Shown: positions 44,334 through 53,584 of the stretch, piece after piece | Layout of the letters: the number at the start of each line of letters is the position of its first letter | Position numbering within the stretch: the stretch's first letter is position 1 | DNA from: CAZOEL01 sp964578835 | GTDB lineage: Bacteria; Desulfobacterota; Syntrophobacteria; Syntrophobacterales; Syntrophobacteraceae | Assembly: GCA_964578835.1 (NCBI GenBank) | Contig: CAZOEL010000011.1 | Span: 1-64,000, forward strand | DNA: 64,000 bases | Reading direction: 5' to 3' | Made by a program: the position numbers and the translations under genes | The notes under the pieces: generated by a model | Told to the model about the DNA's origin: nothing | Seen by the model: only the letters and a program-made list of their open reading frames with translations | Database searches by the model: none

Positions 44334-45570
44334 CCCGAATCAGGCATGGCGCATCGAGCTCCAATGCCCCCAGTGCGGCGCATTGGTGGACCTCGAAGAA
44401 ACGGACCGGATTCTTCAGTGCGTCTATTGTCGCACGCGCCTTTACCTGGCTCCGAAGGGCCACGGCGTCTATTACCTGCAGCCGGACGCCTCTACGAAAG
44501 ACTTCCTGTTTATCCCCTACTGGCGCTTCAAAGGCATGGTCTTTTCATGCGAAGAGCGTGAGATTGCGCAGCGGGTCGAAGATTCCACCCTTCTGGCCAT
44601 GAAGGTCAGGGAGCTTCCCCCTTCGCTCGGCGTGCGGCCTCAAGTTCTGAAGCTCAGGTTTGTTACGCCTGAAATAGAGGGCGCTTTCTTCAAGCCGCAT
44701 TTTCCACTGAAAATTGGCGAAAAGGGCTCCCAAGGCGATGGGGATTGCTCTGGGACAGGGCGCTCCGAGCCGTTTGAGCTCTTCATAGGCGAAACGGTTA
44801 GCCTCATCTATGCGCCTCTCTATATGCGGGAGGGGATTCTTTACGATGCGATTCTCAAGAGACCCTTGGCGCGAACGCGCTGCGACCTTGCTGAAAAACT
44901 GCCCTTAGATCATCATCACAGCCTTTCCGTCCAGTTTATCCCGACGCTTTGCCCCCATTGCGGATGGGACCTCTTGGGAGAGAAGGACACGCTGATTCTA
45001 CTATGCAAGAACTGCAATACGGCGTGGAAAGCTTCCGGAGACGGGTTGGCTCGGCTGGAGTTCGGCGTTATGGACTGCGGAGTGGAAGAGCCGACTCTCT
45101 GTCTTCCCTTCTGGCGCTTAGGAACTCGGGTGAAAGGACTGCAACTCGAGTCCTACGCGGATCTTATCAGGCTCGCAAATTTGCCGAAGGCCATTAAGGA
45201 AGAATGGTTCGAGCGTCGAGTCCATTTCTGGACCCCGGCCTTCAAGGTTCAGCCTCATTTATTTATGAGGCTATCGAAGTTTTTGACGATTGCCCAACCT
45301 CACGGAGAGCTTGAAGCGGCGTTCCCAAAAGTCCCAACTCATCCTGTGACTCTTCCCCTGAAAGAAGCGGTGGAAAGCGTCAAGCTAACCATTGCTTCTT
45401 TGGGGGTTCCGAAAAGTCATATCATTCCAATGCTTTCAGATATCGAAATAAAGCTCGAAGCATGCCATTTGGTCTACCTGCCTTTTACTTCGGTGGGAAG
45501 CGAGCTCATTCAGCCGACGATTCAGATGGGCATAAATAAAAATTCCCTCAAAATGGGAAGGCTGCTGTAG
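44320..45570 (+). CDS. Zinc-ribbon protein of unknown function
   Basis: About 416 residues from ATG 44320, inside the end of the previous gene. It has two ribbon motifs: CPQCGALVDLEETDRILQCVYC near the N-terminus and CPHCGWDLLGEKDTLILLCKNC near 210. Repeated aromatic segments such as FLFIPYWRFKGMVF and PTLCLPFWRLGTRVKGL occur once per half, so the protein looks like two related halves each with ribbon plus beta domain. No membrane helix, no catalytic motif. Overlap with the SPFH protein gene implies co-translation and probably a common complex. I do not recognise a named family. Confidence 0.7.
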   Translation: MKSPDPNQAWRIELQCPQCGALVDLEETDRILQCVYCRTRLYLAPKGHGVYYLQPDASTKDFLFIPYWRFKGMVFSCEEREIAQRVEDSTLLAMKVRELPPSLGVRPQVLKLRFVTPEIEGAFFKPHFPLKIGEKGSQGDGDCSGTGRSEPFELFIGETVSLIYAPLYMREGILYDAILKRPLARTRCDLAEKLPLDHHHSLSVQFIPTLCPHCGWDLLGEKDTLILLCKNCNTAWKASGDGLARLEFGVMDCGVEEPTLCLPFWRLGTRVKGLQLESYADLIRLANLPKAIKEEWFERRVHFWTPAFKVQPHLFMRLSKFLTIAQPHGELEAAFPKVPTHPVTLPLKEAVESVKLTIASLGVPKSHIIPMLSDIEIKLEACHLVYLPFTSVGSELIQPTIQMGINKNSLKMGRLL

Positions 45571-45664
45571 GGAAAGCCCTACACGATGTCAAATCTCTAA
45601 GCCTTTTTAAAACCGAGCATCCGGCGTCTTCAGAGCAGACAACTTTGGCGGCAACATTGGGCGG

Positions 45665-45704
45665 AAACGGCATAGAGCCACCATCCGAGCGCCCCATGCC
45701 GTTT
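45665..45704 (+). terminator. Stem-loop after the zinc-ribbon gene
   Basis: AAACGGCAT at 45665-45673 pairs with ATGCCGTTT at 45696-45704, followed by T-rich TCTTCTTCTG on the plus strand. It lies between the convergent zinc-ribbon gene and nifB. Confidence 0.5.
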
Positions 45705-45734
45705 CTTCTTCTGATCTTTAAGATCCATCGCTCC

Positions 45735-47012
45735 TTACATGCATCCTCCTCCGTCTCCGCCGCAGCCCTGTCCTTTGGAGCACGCCTTGGCCTTGCGCGT
45801 TTTGAGGAAAGTTACATTGCCGCCCTTGTAGATCAGATCCAAGCCCATTTCAATGAATCCGTTCATCTCAACGGGCATGATGCCGGCTTCTCTCAGCACT
45901 TTTGCGGGATTTTCGCCAAAGCCGCTCACCAGCACAGCCCTGCAATCTTTGAGGATGGCGCTCAACTCCACCCATCTCTTGAGACCGTTGCCGGGCTCCG
46001 GCGCGGGACGCTCCTCGACAAACTTATAGCCGTAATCGCTCTGTTCCCATATCAGGAACCTGCGCGCTTCTCCGAGGTGCTGGTTTATGAGCATCCCTTC
46101 AAGACTCGCAACAGCGACATAAGGTTTGTCCTCCAAAGATGGGACGGCTCTCGAGCAGGATTCGAGGCAGCCCGAAAGCTCGTCCGATCTGTCTTCTCCG
46201 AGGAGCCCGACGGCATCCGCCCGGCAACGCGTGCAATGCTTCATCTGCGGAAGATACTTTCCAGCCGTTTCCTGCAGGCTCTCCATCTGTTCCTTGCTTG
46301 GCTCCGGGATGCTCTCGAAGGGCGTATCCTCGTTTGGGTACATGGGCATGCAATTGAGCAGGTCCACTCCCAATTCGGCCATCTTCCTCGCCACTTCCTC
46401 GACGTGGCGGTCGTTTATCCCGGGAACGACAATGGTATTTACTTTGACTATGACGCCTCTTTCCTTGAGTCCTGCTATCACTTCAAGCTGTCTTTCGAGC
46501 AGAAGCTCCGCCGCTCTCAGGCCTCTGTAGATGATTTTGCCGTCCCGCGCCCATCCGTAGATGTTCTTTCCAATTTCCGGGTCTACTGTGTTCACGGTTA
46601 CCGTCACGTGAGAAACCCCAACGGAGGCGATATCGTCCAGGTAGGGAAGGGCTCCGAAGCCGTTGGTGGCAAGGCAGAGGATCATTTCGGGAAATCTTTC
46701 CTTCACCAGGCGCATGGTTTCGATAGTCTCGAGAGGAGTTGCGAAGGGATCTCCCGGACCTGCAATGCCGGCCACCGTAATCCTGGGCTCGCGCTCGAGA
46801 GCCTCCCCGAGATACTTGACCGCCTGCTGCGGCGTCAGAACCGCGCTGCAAACTCCCGGACGGCTCTCGTTGACGCAATCGTGCTTGCGGTTGCAGTAAT
46901 TGCATTTGATGTTGCATTTGGGGGCGACCGGGAGGTGAATCCGTCCGCATTCCCCCTTCACGTCAGCGTTGAAGCACGGATGTCTATGAAAATCATTCAG
47001 CCTGGTAGTCAT
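45735..47012 (-). CDS. nifB: Nitrogenase cofactor biosynthesis protein NifB
   Basis: A 425-residue radical-SAM enzyme that builds NifB-co, the 8Fe-9S-C precursor of FeMo-co. The cluster motif is CNIKCNYCN near residue 35, after the typical HPCFNADVKGECGRIHLPVAPK. The N-terminal SAM domain spans to about 280. The C-terminal part is a fused NifX/NafY-like cofactor-binding domain (YVAVASLEGMLINQHLGEAR, CRAVLVSGFGENPAKVLREA), followed by a Cys/Gly-rich tail (CSKGQGCGGDGGGCM) that may hold metal. Sixteen bases separate it from nifN. It is the last gene of the nif operon. Confidence 0.96.
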   Translation of the reverse strand: MTTRLNDFHRHPCFNADVKGECGRIHLPVAPKCNIKCNYCNRKHDCVNESRPGVCSAVLTPQQAVKYLGEALEREPRITVAGIAGPGDPFATPLETIETMRLVKERFPEMILCLATNGFGALPYLDDIASVGVSHVTVTVNTVDPEIGKNIYGWARDGKIIYRGLRAAELLLERQLEVIAGLKERGVIVKVNTIVVPGINDRHVEEVARKMAELGVDLLNCMPMYPNEDTPFESIPEPSKEQMESLQETAGKYLPQMKHCTRCRADAVGLLGEDRSDELSGCLESCSRAVPSLEDKPYVAVASLEGMLINQHLGEARRFLIWEQSDYGYKFVEERPAPEPGNGLKRWVELSAILKDCRAVLVSGFGENPAKVLREAGIMPVEMNGFIEMGLDLIYKGGNVTFLKTRKAKACSKGQGCGGDGGGCM

Positions 47013-47028
47013 ATCCGCATATCCTTGT

Positions 47029-48396
47029 CTACATGTAGCCGTAACCTACAGGGGAAGTTTCCTGTTTGTGCTCGATAACCGCGTTGACGATCAGATCGAG
47101 AAGATTCTGCGCCCCCCGGTAACCTACATGAAGTATTCTCTGCCCGCCGAAGCGATCGTGGATTGGAAATCCGACTCTTATAAGAGGAATTCCCATACGA
47201 CGCGCTGTGTGATAACCCTTGCTGTGCCCGATGATGATGTCGGGCGCCAATCGTTCGACTTCTTTATCTATTTCGTGAAAATCCATTCCTTCGTAAACAA
47301 GCGGCGGCTCGCTAAGAATATCTTCCGTCACCTGCGCGATAGCCGCCTCGAACCGACCGCTCTTACCCCCGGAGGCGCACAAGACGGGCATGATTCCTAT
47401 TTCTGAAAGAAAGCTCGTAAGGCCCGCAACCAGATCCTCTTCGCCGTAGATGACCGCTTTTTTGCCGAAAAGGTACTTGTGCCCGTCGACATAGGCGTCG
47501 ACCAATCTCCCGCGCTCGAGGAGATGCTTTTCAGGCGTCTTCTTTCCGGAAATGGTCTCTATCGCCTCAAAGAAACGATCCGTCTCCCTCAGACCTATCG
47601 GCGTTCCGATATTGTATAACGGCGTATGGAATCGTTCCTTGAGGAGCTCTCCCGCCGTCGGCTGTCCAAACAGGGTCCTGCCGAATTCTATGGCGCCTGG
47701 GGCTTTTCCCATGCCTTTGATTGCCTCTACCGACGTGCCGCCCCGGGGTATCTTTTCGTAATCTTCAAGGGCGGGCCCATCGAGCGTTTCGGATATGTCC
47801 GGCAGTATGGTCGCCTCCACTCCGAAGTCGCAGAACACTTCCTTCAGATAACGAATGTCCGCCGGAGAAACGAAGCCGGGAAGCACATTGACGCCGCCTT
47901 CGGCTCCTTCGGCGCCCGCGAGCTGATCCACCGCAGCCCGGACCGCCGCATGGAAGCCTTCCATGTGCGTTCCCGAATAGCTGGGCGTGGAAACATTGAC
48001 GAGATGCGGCATCGCCTCGCCGGCGCTCTCTGCTTCTTCTCTGAGAAACGCCTTGACGATCATCGGCACGTCATCGCCTATGGTCTCGGTCAGGCAAGTC
48101 GTGGCGATTCCCACCAGGGAGGCTTCGAACTTTCTCATCACATTCTTGATCCCCTGCTTCAGGTTGGCTTCGCCTCCGTAGATGGCGTGCTTTTCCCCGA
48201 GCGAAGAGGATGCGATATCCATGGGCTCGCGGAAGTGGCTGATGATGTAGCGCCTCATGTAAGTTGCGCAACCCTGCGAGCCGTGCAGGAATGGAACGGC
48301 GCCTTCTATCCCGCGGAAGGCGAGGCATGCGCCCATGGGCTTGCAGAGCTTACAGGCGTTGGTCGTGGATATGTAGGTCGTTTTTTCGTCGCTCAT
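47029..48396 (-). CDS. nifN: FeMo-cofactor scaffold protein NifN
   Basis: A 455-residue NifK-like protein that with NifE forms the scaffold on which NifB-co is matured. The N-terminal cluster region is TNACKLCKPMGACLAFRGIE, then VPFLHGSQGCATYMRRYIIS. A third ligand region is TTCLTETIGDDVPMIV. FPIHDRFGGQRILHVGYRGA near the end is shared with NifK. The final GYGYM tail is not otherwise recognisable. It is 77 bases downstream of nifE and 16 upstream of nifB. Family-normal length. Confidence 0.95.
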   Translation of the reverse strand: MSDEKTTYISTTNACKLCKPMGACLAFRGIEGAVPFLHGSQGCATYMRRYIISHFREPMDIASSSLGEKHAIYGGEANLKQGIKNVMRKFEASLVGIATTCLTETIGDDVPMIVKAFLREEAESAGEAMPHLVNVSTPSYSGTHMEGFHAAVRAAVDQLAGAEGAEGGVNVLPGFVSPADIRYLKEVFCDFGVEATILPDISETLDGPALEDYEKIPRGGTSVEAIKGMGKAPGAIEFGRTLFGQPTAGELLKERFHTPLYNIGTPIGLRETDRFFEAIETISGKKTPEKHLLERGRLVDAYVDGHKYLFGKKAVIYGEEDLVAGLTSFLSEIGIMPVLCASGGKSGRFEAAIAQVTEDILSEPPLVYEGMDFHEIDKEVERLAPDIIIGHSKGYHTARRMGIPLIRVGFPIHDRFGGQRILHVGYRGAQNLLDLIVNAVIEHKQETSPVGYGYM

Positions 48397-48473
48397 GGTA
48401 GTAGCCCTTTGGGTGTCAGGTGTTACGTTATCGATTCCCGGCTTGTCTATCCTCCTGGGGAGAAAGCTTCTGC

Positions 48474-49844
48474 TCAGACTCCCCGCAGCATTGTCTTCGC
48501 CTTGTGGCGCGGGGCGAAGCGCCAGACGGGGCTCATGACCGAGGTATAGACCTCCTTGGCGAAGTTGAGCATGCCGATGAATCCTTCCAGCGGCTCCTTG
48601 CGCTCGTGATTGTGGTCGCAGAAGCCTACGCCGAGCTTGTATGCGATAGGGCGCTCTTTCACTCCTCCGACGAATATGTCCACGTCCTTCTCCTTGAGAA
48701 ACGAGGAGAGCTCCAGGGGATTGGAATCGTCAACGATGATCGTTCCCTCGTCAGTGATTTCATGAAGCTCGCGGTAATCTTCTTCCGTTCCCGTCTGCGA
48801 TCCCACCAGCACGACTTTCATCCCGAGGAGCCTGAACGCTTTGACAAGGGAAAACGCCTTGAACGCTCCGCCGACGTAAATGGCGGCTTTCTTTCCATCG
48901 AGCGCTTTTCGGTACTTCTGAAGCTGCGGGTAGAGGATAGAAAGCTCTTCGCGCACCAGTTCCTGAGTGCGCTCCATCATTCCCGGGTCCTTGTCGCTGA
49001 AGAAACGGGCAATCGAGTAGAGCGCCTCCGCCATGTCTTCGACGCCGAAATAGGAAACCCGGATGAAGGGAACCCCGTAGGATTCTTCCATCATTTTGGC
49101 GAGGTCCATGGTGGCCCCGGAGCACTGGACCACGTTCAACGCTGCGCCGTGAGCCCTCCTCAGATCGTCCACCCGGCCGTCCCCGGTGATGTTGGCCACG
49201 GTCTCGACTCCCATCCGAGTAAAATATTCGCGAATGATCCAGAGCTCGCCCGCCAGATTGAAATCCCCGAGGATATTCACGCTCAATGGCGATATGCCGC
49301 TCACATCCCCTGTGCCGACCAGCGTGAACATAGCTTTGCATGCGGCGTTGTAGCCCGCTCTCTTGTTGCCCTTGAAGCCTTCCGACTGCACCGGGATGAC
49401 CGGAATGCCGCGCTCTGCGGCGACTTTCCTGCACACGGATTCAAGATCGTCCCCAATAATGCCAATGATGCACGTCGAGTAGACGAAGGCTGCCTTGGGA
49501 GCGTGCCGGTCGATCAGCTCGATCAGAGCCTTGTAGAGCTTTTCCTCGCCTCCGAAGATCACGTCCCTCTCCTGAAGATCCGTGGAAAAGCTCAACCGGT
49601 GGAGCTCCGGGCCCGAGGAGAGGGCGCCCCGTATATCCCATGTGTAGGCTGCGCAGCCGATGGGGCCGTGCACCAGGTGGAGAGCGTCCGCGATGGGGTA
49701 GAGCACTACGCGGGAGCCGCAGAAGACACAGGCCCGCTGGCTTATCGCGCCCGCCAGGCTGTCCTTGTTGCAGGCCATCTTGTACGGCTGCTCGCCTTTG
49801 CGGATAATCTGTTCTTCTCTTTCCTCGAATATTGGTGAGCGCAT
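48474..49844 (-). CDS. nifE: FeMo-cofactor scaffold protein NifE
   Basis: About 456 residues from ATG 49844, 7 bases after GGAG; an in-frame TTG at 49850 is less likely. It is NifD-like, with cluster ligands in SQRACVFCGSRVVLYPIADA, HLVHGPIGCAAYTWDIRG, and YSTCIIGIIGDDLESVCRK. The C-terminal third has FVGGVKERPIAYKLGVGFCD and HNHERKEPLEGFIG, in the region of the FeMo-co His of NifD. Together with NifN it forms the heterotetramer for cofactor maturation and Mo/homocitrate insertion. It follows the ferredoxin gene by 40 bases. Confidence 0.95.
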   Translation of the reverse strand: MRSPIFEEREEQIIRKGEQPYKMACNKDSLAGAISQRACVFCGSRVVLYPIADALHLVHGPIGCAAYTWDIRGALSSGPELHRLSFSTDLQERDVIFGGEEKLYKALIELIDRHAPKAAFVYSTCIIGIIGDDLESVCRKVAAERGIPVIPVQSEGFKGNKRAGYNAACKAMFTLVGTGDVSGISPLSVNILGDFNLAGELWIIREYFTRMGVETVANITGDGRVDDLRRAHGAALNVVQCSGATMDLAKMMEESYGVPFIRVSYFGVEDMAEALYSIARFFSDKDPGMMERTQELVREELSILYPQLQKYRKALDGKKAAIYVGGAFKAFSLVKAFRLLGMKVVLVGSQTGTEEDYRELHEITDEGTIIVDDSNPLELSSFLKEKDVDIFVGGVKERPIAYKLGVGFCDHNHERKEPLEGFIGMLNFAKEVYTSVMSPVWRFAPRHKAKTMLRGV

Positions 49845-49884
49845 TGTCAAACTCCGATCCTTGCAGTGCGTTTTCTTCTTTCGA

Positions 49885-50187
49885 TCAGCTCAATAAATGC
49901 TCTTCCGCGGGCTTCCCGTCCTCGAGAGCATCCAGGATTTCATCGACAACGTCCTGGCTCGTTACGCCCTTGTACCAGTAGCCTTGAGGGTAGACCACCA
50001 TGACCGGACCTTCCTCACAAAGCTTGAGACACCCGGTTGTGGAAACCATCGCGTTGAGCTCCCGGTCCGCAAGCTCCTCTTCGAGATAGGGGATGAGCGA
50101 CATGGAGTCTTTTTTTATGCATTTTCCTTTGGCTTCCGTGCCTCTGAAGCTCGCGCATACGAATATGTGGTAATCAGGTTTTTGCAT
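49885..50187 (-). CDS. Thioredoxin-like [2Fe-2S] ferredoxin in the nif operon
   Basis: A 100-residue protein strongly resembling the Clostridium pasteurianum/Azotobacter 2Fe-2S ferredoxin with thioredoxin fold. It begins with YHIFVCASFRG, has a second Cys in AKGKCIKKDS, and the pair in TTGCLKLCEEGPVMVVYPQG, giving the four cluster ligands. GYWYKGVTSQDVVDEIL is also a family hallmark. Members of this group interact with the MoFe protein. Position between nifK and nifE supports a nitrogenase-specific role (electron transfer or cofactor handling), which remains inferred. Confidence 0.9.
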   Translation of the reverse strand: MQKPDYHIFVCASFRGTEAKGKCIKKDSMSLIPYLEEELADRELNAMVSTTGCLKLCEEGPVMVVYPQGYWYKGVTSQDVVDEILDALEDGKPAEEHLLS

Positions 50188-50294
50188 CTGGGTATTCTCC
50201 TTGGATAGGGTTTGTTTCGTTCATTCAAAATCAAGTTGGGCTTGTCCATTCATGCGCACAAGCAACGCCATTTAATGCAGAGAACATCCAACCC

Positions 50295-50392
50295 CGTCAT
50301 TCCGGCGAAAGCCGGAATCCAGTTGAGCGGTGAAGGCAGTAGAGTCCGGTTGCGCGTTGAGTTTCTGCATTCCGGCTTTCGCCGGAATGACG
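50295..50392. repeat. Palindromic repeat between nifK and the ferredoxin gene
   Basis: CGTCATTCCGGCGAAAGCCG starts the left end (50295), and the right end (50369-50392) is its inverse; each end also folds as a hairpin of ATTCCGGC with a 4-base loop. Same core as the palindromes at 6373-6400 and 20870-20946. It lies in the only large gap (249 bases) inside the nif operon. Confidence 0.8.
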
Positions 50393-50436
50393 ATGTTGAT
50401 GTTGAAGCGCCTCTGCTCGAACGCTCGTCAGCTTTC

Positions 50437-51813
50437 CTACATCACGAGCTCGAAGGATTCCTCCGGGGCGTCTCTATCTTTGCGATCGAGAAGGGCGTCG
50501 AGGATCTTCTCGAGAAGCCGTATGCCCCCCCGGTAACCCACGGTTGGGAAGTAGCTGTGGCCTACTCTGTCCAGGATTGGGAAGCCGAACCTTACGAACG
50601 GAATGTCTTCATCCCTTGCTATGTATTTGAGATAGGTGTTCCCGATCATGAGATCCACCGGATCGTTCCTTATCCACTGATGGAACAGGAACATGTCGCC
50701 CGCGTTGCGCACATTGACCGGATGAGGAACGGAAGCAGTGATCTCCTTGATCCGTTTTTCGAACTTCTTGCCGGGTGTGCCGGTTACGATGTGGATCGGC
50801 CACATATCGATCGACACCAGGAATTCGGTCAAGGAGATGAGCTGATCCGGGTCTCCAACAAGCCCGACCTTCTTCCCGTAAAAGTACTGGTGCATATCGG
50901 TGATGATGTCCACAAGGCAGCCGCGCTCGTTGGTGATCGAATCGGGAACGGTCACTCCCCCGATCTTTCTCAGCGTGTCGACGAAGGCGTCGGTTGCATT
51001 GAGGCCGATCGGCAGATCGAGCTCCATACACGGAACTTTGCATTTGGTGTCGAGAGCGCGAGCCGCAGGTCCTGAGGCCAGGGGGCCGAGAGCAATCGTG
51101 CCGACGCTGTCTCCGATGCTCCTCAATTCCTCTATCGTGACTCCGCCCTTCGGGAACATCTCGAATCTTCCCGTCTGCGGGCCGTTGAGGACATTGGAAG
51201 TATCCGGAAAGACGATGGCTCGTACGCCGAGCTTTTCTGCGATCCGTTTGATCTCCTGCATGTCCGAGGGCTCGACGTAGCCGGGGATGATGTTGATCCG
51301 GTTTTCCTTCTTTCCGTTGGACTCGGCAAAGTAATCGACCATGGCTTTGGTCATGTTGGCGAAGCCCGTGACATGAGATCCCACATAGCTCGGGGTGTTC
51401 GCATGGATTACCAGCTTTCCGGGAGGTATCCTCCCCTCATCATTCGCCTTGGAGATGATCTGAGGGATGTCGTCCCCAATGGTCTCCGAAAGGCAGGTGG
51501 TATGGACCGCGATGACATCCGGCTCATAGATGGTGAAAATATTGTTGATCGCCTGGATCAGGTTCGCCTGTCCTCCAAAGACCGAGGAGCCTTCCGTAAA
51601 GGAGCTGGTGCCGGCCATCACGGGCTCTTTGTAGTGCCTTGTGAGCGTGCTCCTGTGATAGGCGCAGCAGCCCTGTGACCCATGGCTGTGTGGAAGGCAG
51701 CCGTGTATGCCCAGCGATGCGTACATGGCCCCGATGGGCTGGCAGGTCTTTGCCGGGTTGACGGTCAAGGCTTTTCTTTCAACGACTTCATCCGGTGTAT
51801 GTCTTAGCAGCAT
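50437..51813 (-). CDS. nifK: Nitrogenase MoFe protein beta chain NifK
   Basis: About 458 residues from ATG 51813, preceded by AAAGGAA; an open extension of 31 codons upstream is not needed. It lacks the ~50 extra N-terminal residues of Azotobacter NifK and has the length of the clostridial protein. P-cluster ligands are in NPAKTCQPIGAMYASLGIHG and HSHGSQGCCAYHRSTLTRHY, then HTTCLSETIGDD. The C-terminal FPILDRVGHSYFPTVGYRGG is typical. It pairs with NifD to form the alpha2beta2 MoFe protein and carries half of each P-cluster. 102 bases downstream of nifD. Confidence 0.97.
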   Translation of the reverse strand: MLLRHTPDEVVERKALTVNPAKTCQPIGAMYASLGIHGCLPHSHGSQGCCAYHRSTLTRHYKEPVMAGTSSFTEGSSVFGGQANLIQAINNIFTIYEPDVIAVHTTCLSETIGDDIPQIISKANDEGRIPPGKLVIHANTPSYVGSHVTGFANMTKAMVDYFAESNGKKENRINIIPGYVEPSDMQEIKRIAEKLGVRAIVFPDTSNVLNGPQTGRFEMFPKGGVTIEELRSIGDSVGTIALGPLASGPAARALDTKCKVPCMELDLPIGLNATDAFVDTLRKIGGVTVPDSITNERGCLVDIITDMHQYFYGKKVGLVGDPDQLISLTEFLVSIDMWPIHIVTGTPGKKFEKRIKEITASVPHPVNVRNAGDMFLFHQWIRNDPVDLMIGNTYLKYIARDEDIPFVRFGFPILDRVGHSYFPTVGYRGGIRLLEKILDALLDRKDRDAPEESFELVM

Positions 51814-51915
51814 GACTGTTTTTCCTTTGTAAAGTGAGGAGCCGCTCAGGCGTTTCGAGGCGGCGAGCCGCGCGTCAGTCTCCTTTCCGCGGCTCGCAGC
51901 TCCCACGCGTCTGGA

Positions 51916-53571
51916 CTATTCCCATACATACTTTGCCGTGAGCTCGGGGCTTTTCTGCCAGGGCGCCTTGATGTACTTCCACACTTTGCTGTTCACCATA
52001 CGGTCAATTTCTCTATAAAAGTTGATGGCTCCCTTGAATCCCGCATACGGACCGCCCGAATCGTAGCTGTGCAGCTGCTTCATGGGGACTCCGGCCTTCT
52101 GGATCGCATATTTTTCCTTGATGCCGGCGCAGAAGATGTCCGGCTTGTAGATCTCGATCAGCTTTTCCGTTTCGTACTGGCTGATGTCGTCGAGGATGAG
52201 CCTCCCGTCTTCCATGGTCGGCATCATGCCTTCATAGTCGCTGAACGAGAACCCTTCCGCTTCGAGCCGGGCGATATCCTCTTCGCTCTTTCTCGGCCGG
52301 TACCTGTTCGGATCCGCCGTGACATCCAGCTCTTCAATGTTTCTGCTGTCCGCATCGACTTTGATTGTGGGAAGCACTTTCCTTCCCTCGTAGTCGTCGC
52401 GGTGAGCGAACTCATAGCCTGCCGCGATCGTCTTCATGCCGATCTCTCTAAAAAGATCCTGGTAGTGATGCGCTCTCGAGCCGCCGACAAACAGCATCGC
52501 CTTCTTTCCTTCGCAGCGCGCCCTCACTTCGTCCCGGACCGCCCTCACCGCGGGCATCTCTTTTTCTATGAGCGCCTCCACCCGGTCTATGAGCGCCTGG
52601 TCTCCGAAATACTGGGCCATCTTTCTCAAGGACTTGGCGGTCGATTCGGCGCTGATGAAGTTGACCTTGATCCAGGGGATGCCGAACTTCTTTTCCATCA
52701 TCTCCGCCACGTAGTTGATCGAGCGGTGGCACATGATGAGGTTCAGGTCCGCCGTGTGCGAGTTGGCGAAGTAGTCGTAGCTCGAATTGCCGCTAAAGGT
52801 CGAAATCATCGTGAACCCGGCTTCATCGAACAAACGCTCGATCTCGAAGGCGTCGCCGCCGATGTTGTATTCGCCGAGCATGTTGATCTTGAAGTCGCCT
52901 TCCTTGATCGTGTCATCGAGCCCCACCACATGGGTGAAGATGCCGTTGTTCGCAATATGGTGGCCGGCCGACTGGCTGACCCCCTTGTAGCCTTCGCAGC
53001 TGAAGGCGAAGATGTTGATCCCGAGCTTTTCCTTCATTTCACGCGCCACCGAGTGCACATCGTCGCCGATCAGGCCCACGGGACAGGTGGAGAAAATGGC
53101 TATGGCCTTCGGCTTGAAGATGTTGTAGGCCTCCTCGATAGCCAGTTTGAGCTTCTTTTCGCCGCCGAAGATGATCTGCTCGTCCTGCATATCCGTTGAG
53201 AAGCAATAGGTCATGAAGTTGTCATCTTCCGGACCGTTCGGCCTGGTCTGATTCCTCCTCGTAAGCCAGCTGTAGAACCCGCATCCGATGGGGCCGTGAG
53301 TGATGTTGATGATGTCCCGGGTCGGTCCCAGCACAACGCCTTTACAACCCGCGTAGCTGCATCCCCTCTGGGTTATGATGCCGGGAATGGTCTTGACGTT
53401 GGACTGGATTTCCGGGACCTCGTCGTCTCCCTTTATCTTGTTTATGATGATCGCTTTCGCTCTTTTACGCGCAACTTTCGTGGGATATTTGGAAACAAGC
53501 TCCTGTTTTACCTCATCGGGGCTTATCTCCTCCATCGGTCTGCATGCGCTGTCTTCATTGATGCTCGACAT
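51916..53571 (-). CDS. nifD: Nitrogenase MoFe protein alpha chain NifD
   Basis: About 551 residues from ATG 53571, 7 bases after GGGAG; an upstream in-frame ATG at 53595 would overlap nifI2. P-cluster ligands are in TQRGCSYAGCKGVV, THGPIGCGFYSW and STCPVGLIGDD. FeMo-co contacts are SCEGYKGVSQSAGHH (Gln and His near the cofactor), the Cys ligand in LIMCHRSINY, and the His ligand in MKQLHSYDSGGPYAGFKG. An insertion of about 50 residues around 372-425 (from GYEFAHRDDY to EGFSFSDYEG) is the hallmark of the C. pasteurianum/anaerobe type. It catalyses N2 reduction together with NifK and NifH. Confidence 0.97.
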   Translation of the reverse strand: MSSINEDSACRPMEEISPDEVKQELVSKYPTKVARKRAKAIIINKIKGDDEVPEIQSNVKTIPGIITQRGCSYAGCKGVVLGPTRDIINITHGPIGCGFYSWLTRRNQTRPNGPEDDNFMTYCFSTDMQDEQIIFGGEKKLKLAIEEAYNIFKPKAIAIFSTCPVGLIGDDVHSVAREMKEKLGINIFAFSCEGYKGVSQSAGHHIANNGIFTHVVGLDDTIKEGDFKINMLGEYNIGGDAFEIERLFDEAGFTMISTFSGNSSYDYFANSHTADLNLIMCHRSINYVAEMMEKKFGIPWIKVNFISAESTAKSLRKMAQYFGDQALIDRVEALIEKEMPAVRAVRDEVRARCEGKKAMLFVGGSRAHHYQDLFREIGMKTIAAGYEFAHRDDYEGRKVLPTIKVDADSRNIEELDVTADPNRYRPRKSEEDIARLEAEGFSFSDYEGMMPTMEDGRLILDDISQYETEKLIEIYKPDIFCAGIKEKYAIQKAGVPMKQLHSYDSGGPYAGFKGAINFYREIDRMVNSKVWKYIKAPWQKSPELTAKYVWE

Positions 53572-53584
53572 TGGGGCTCTCCCT

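Noticed and set aside
52069..53199. Long plus-strand open frame opposite nifD
   Set aside because: It lies fully antisense to the well-conserved nifD gene, has no ribosome binding site or recognisable domain, and reflects codon bias on the opposite strand. The same holds for the frames opposite nifE (48420-49838), nifB (45645-47078) and nifN (47626-48549).
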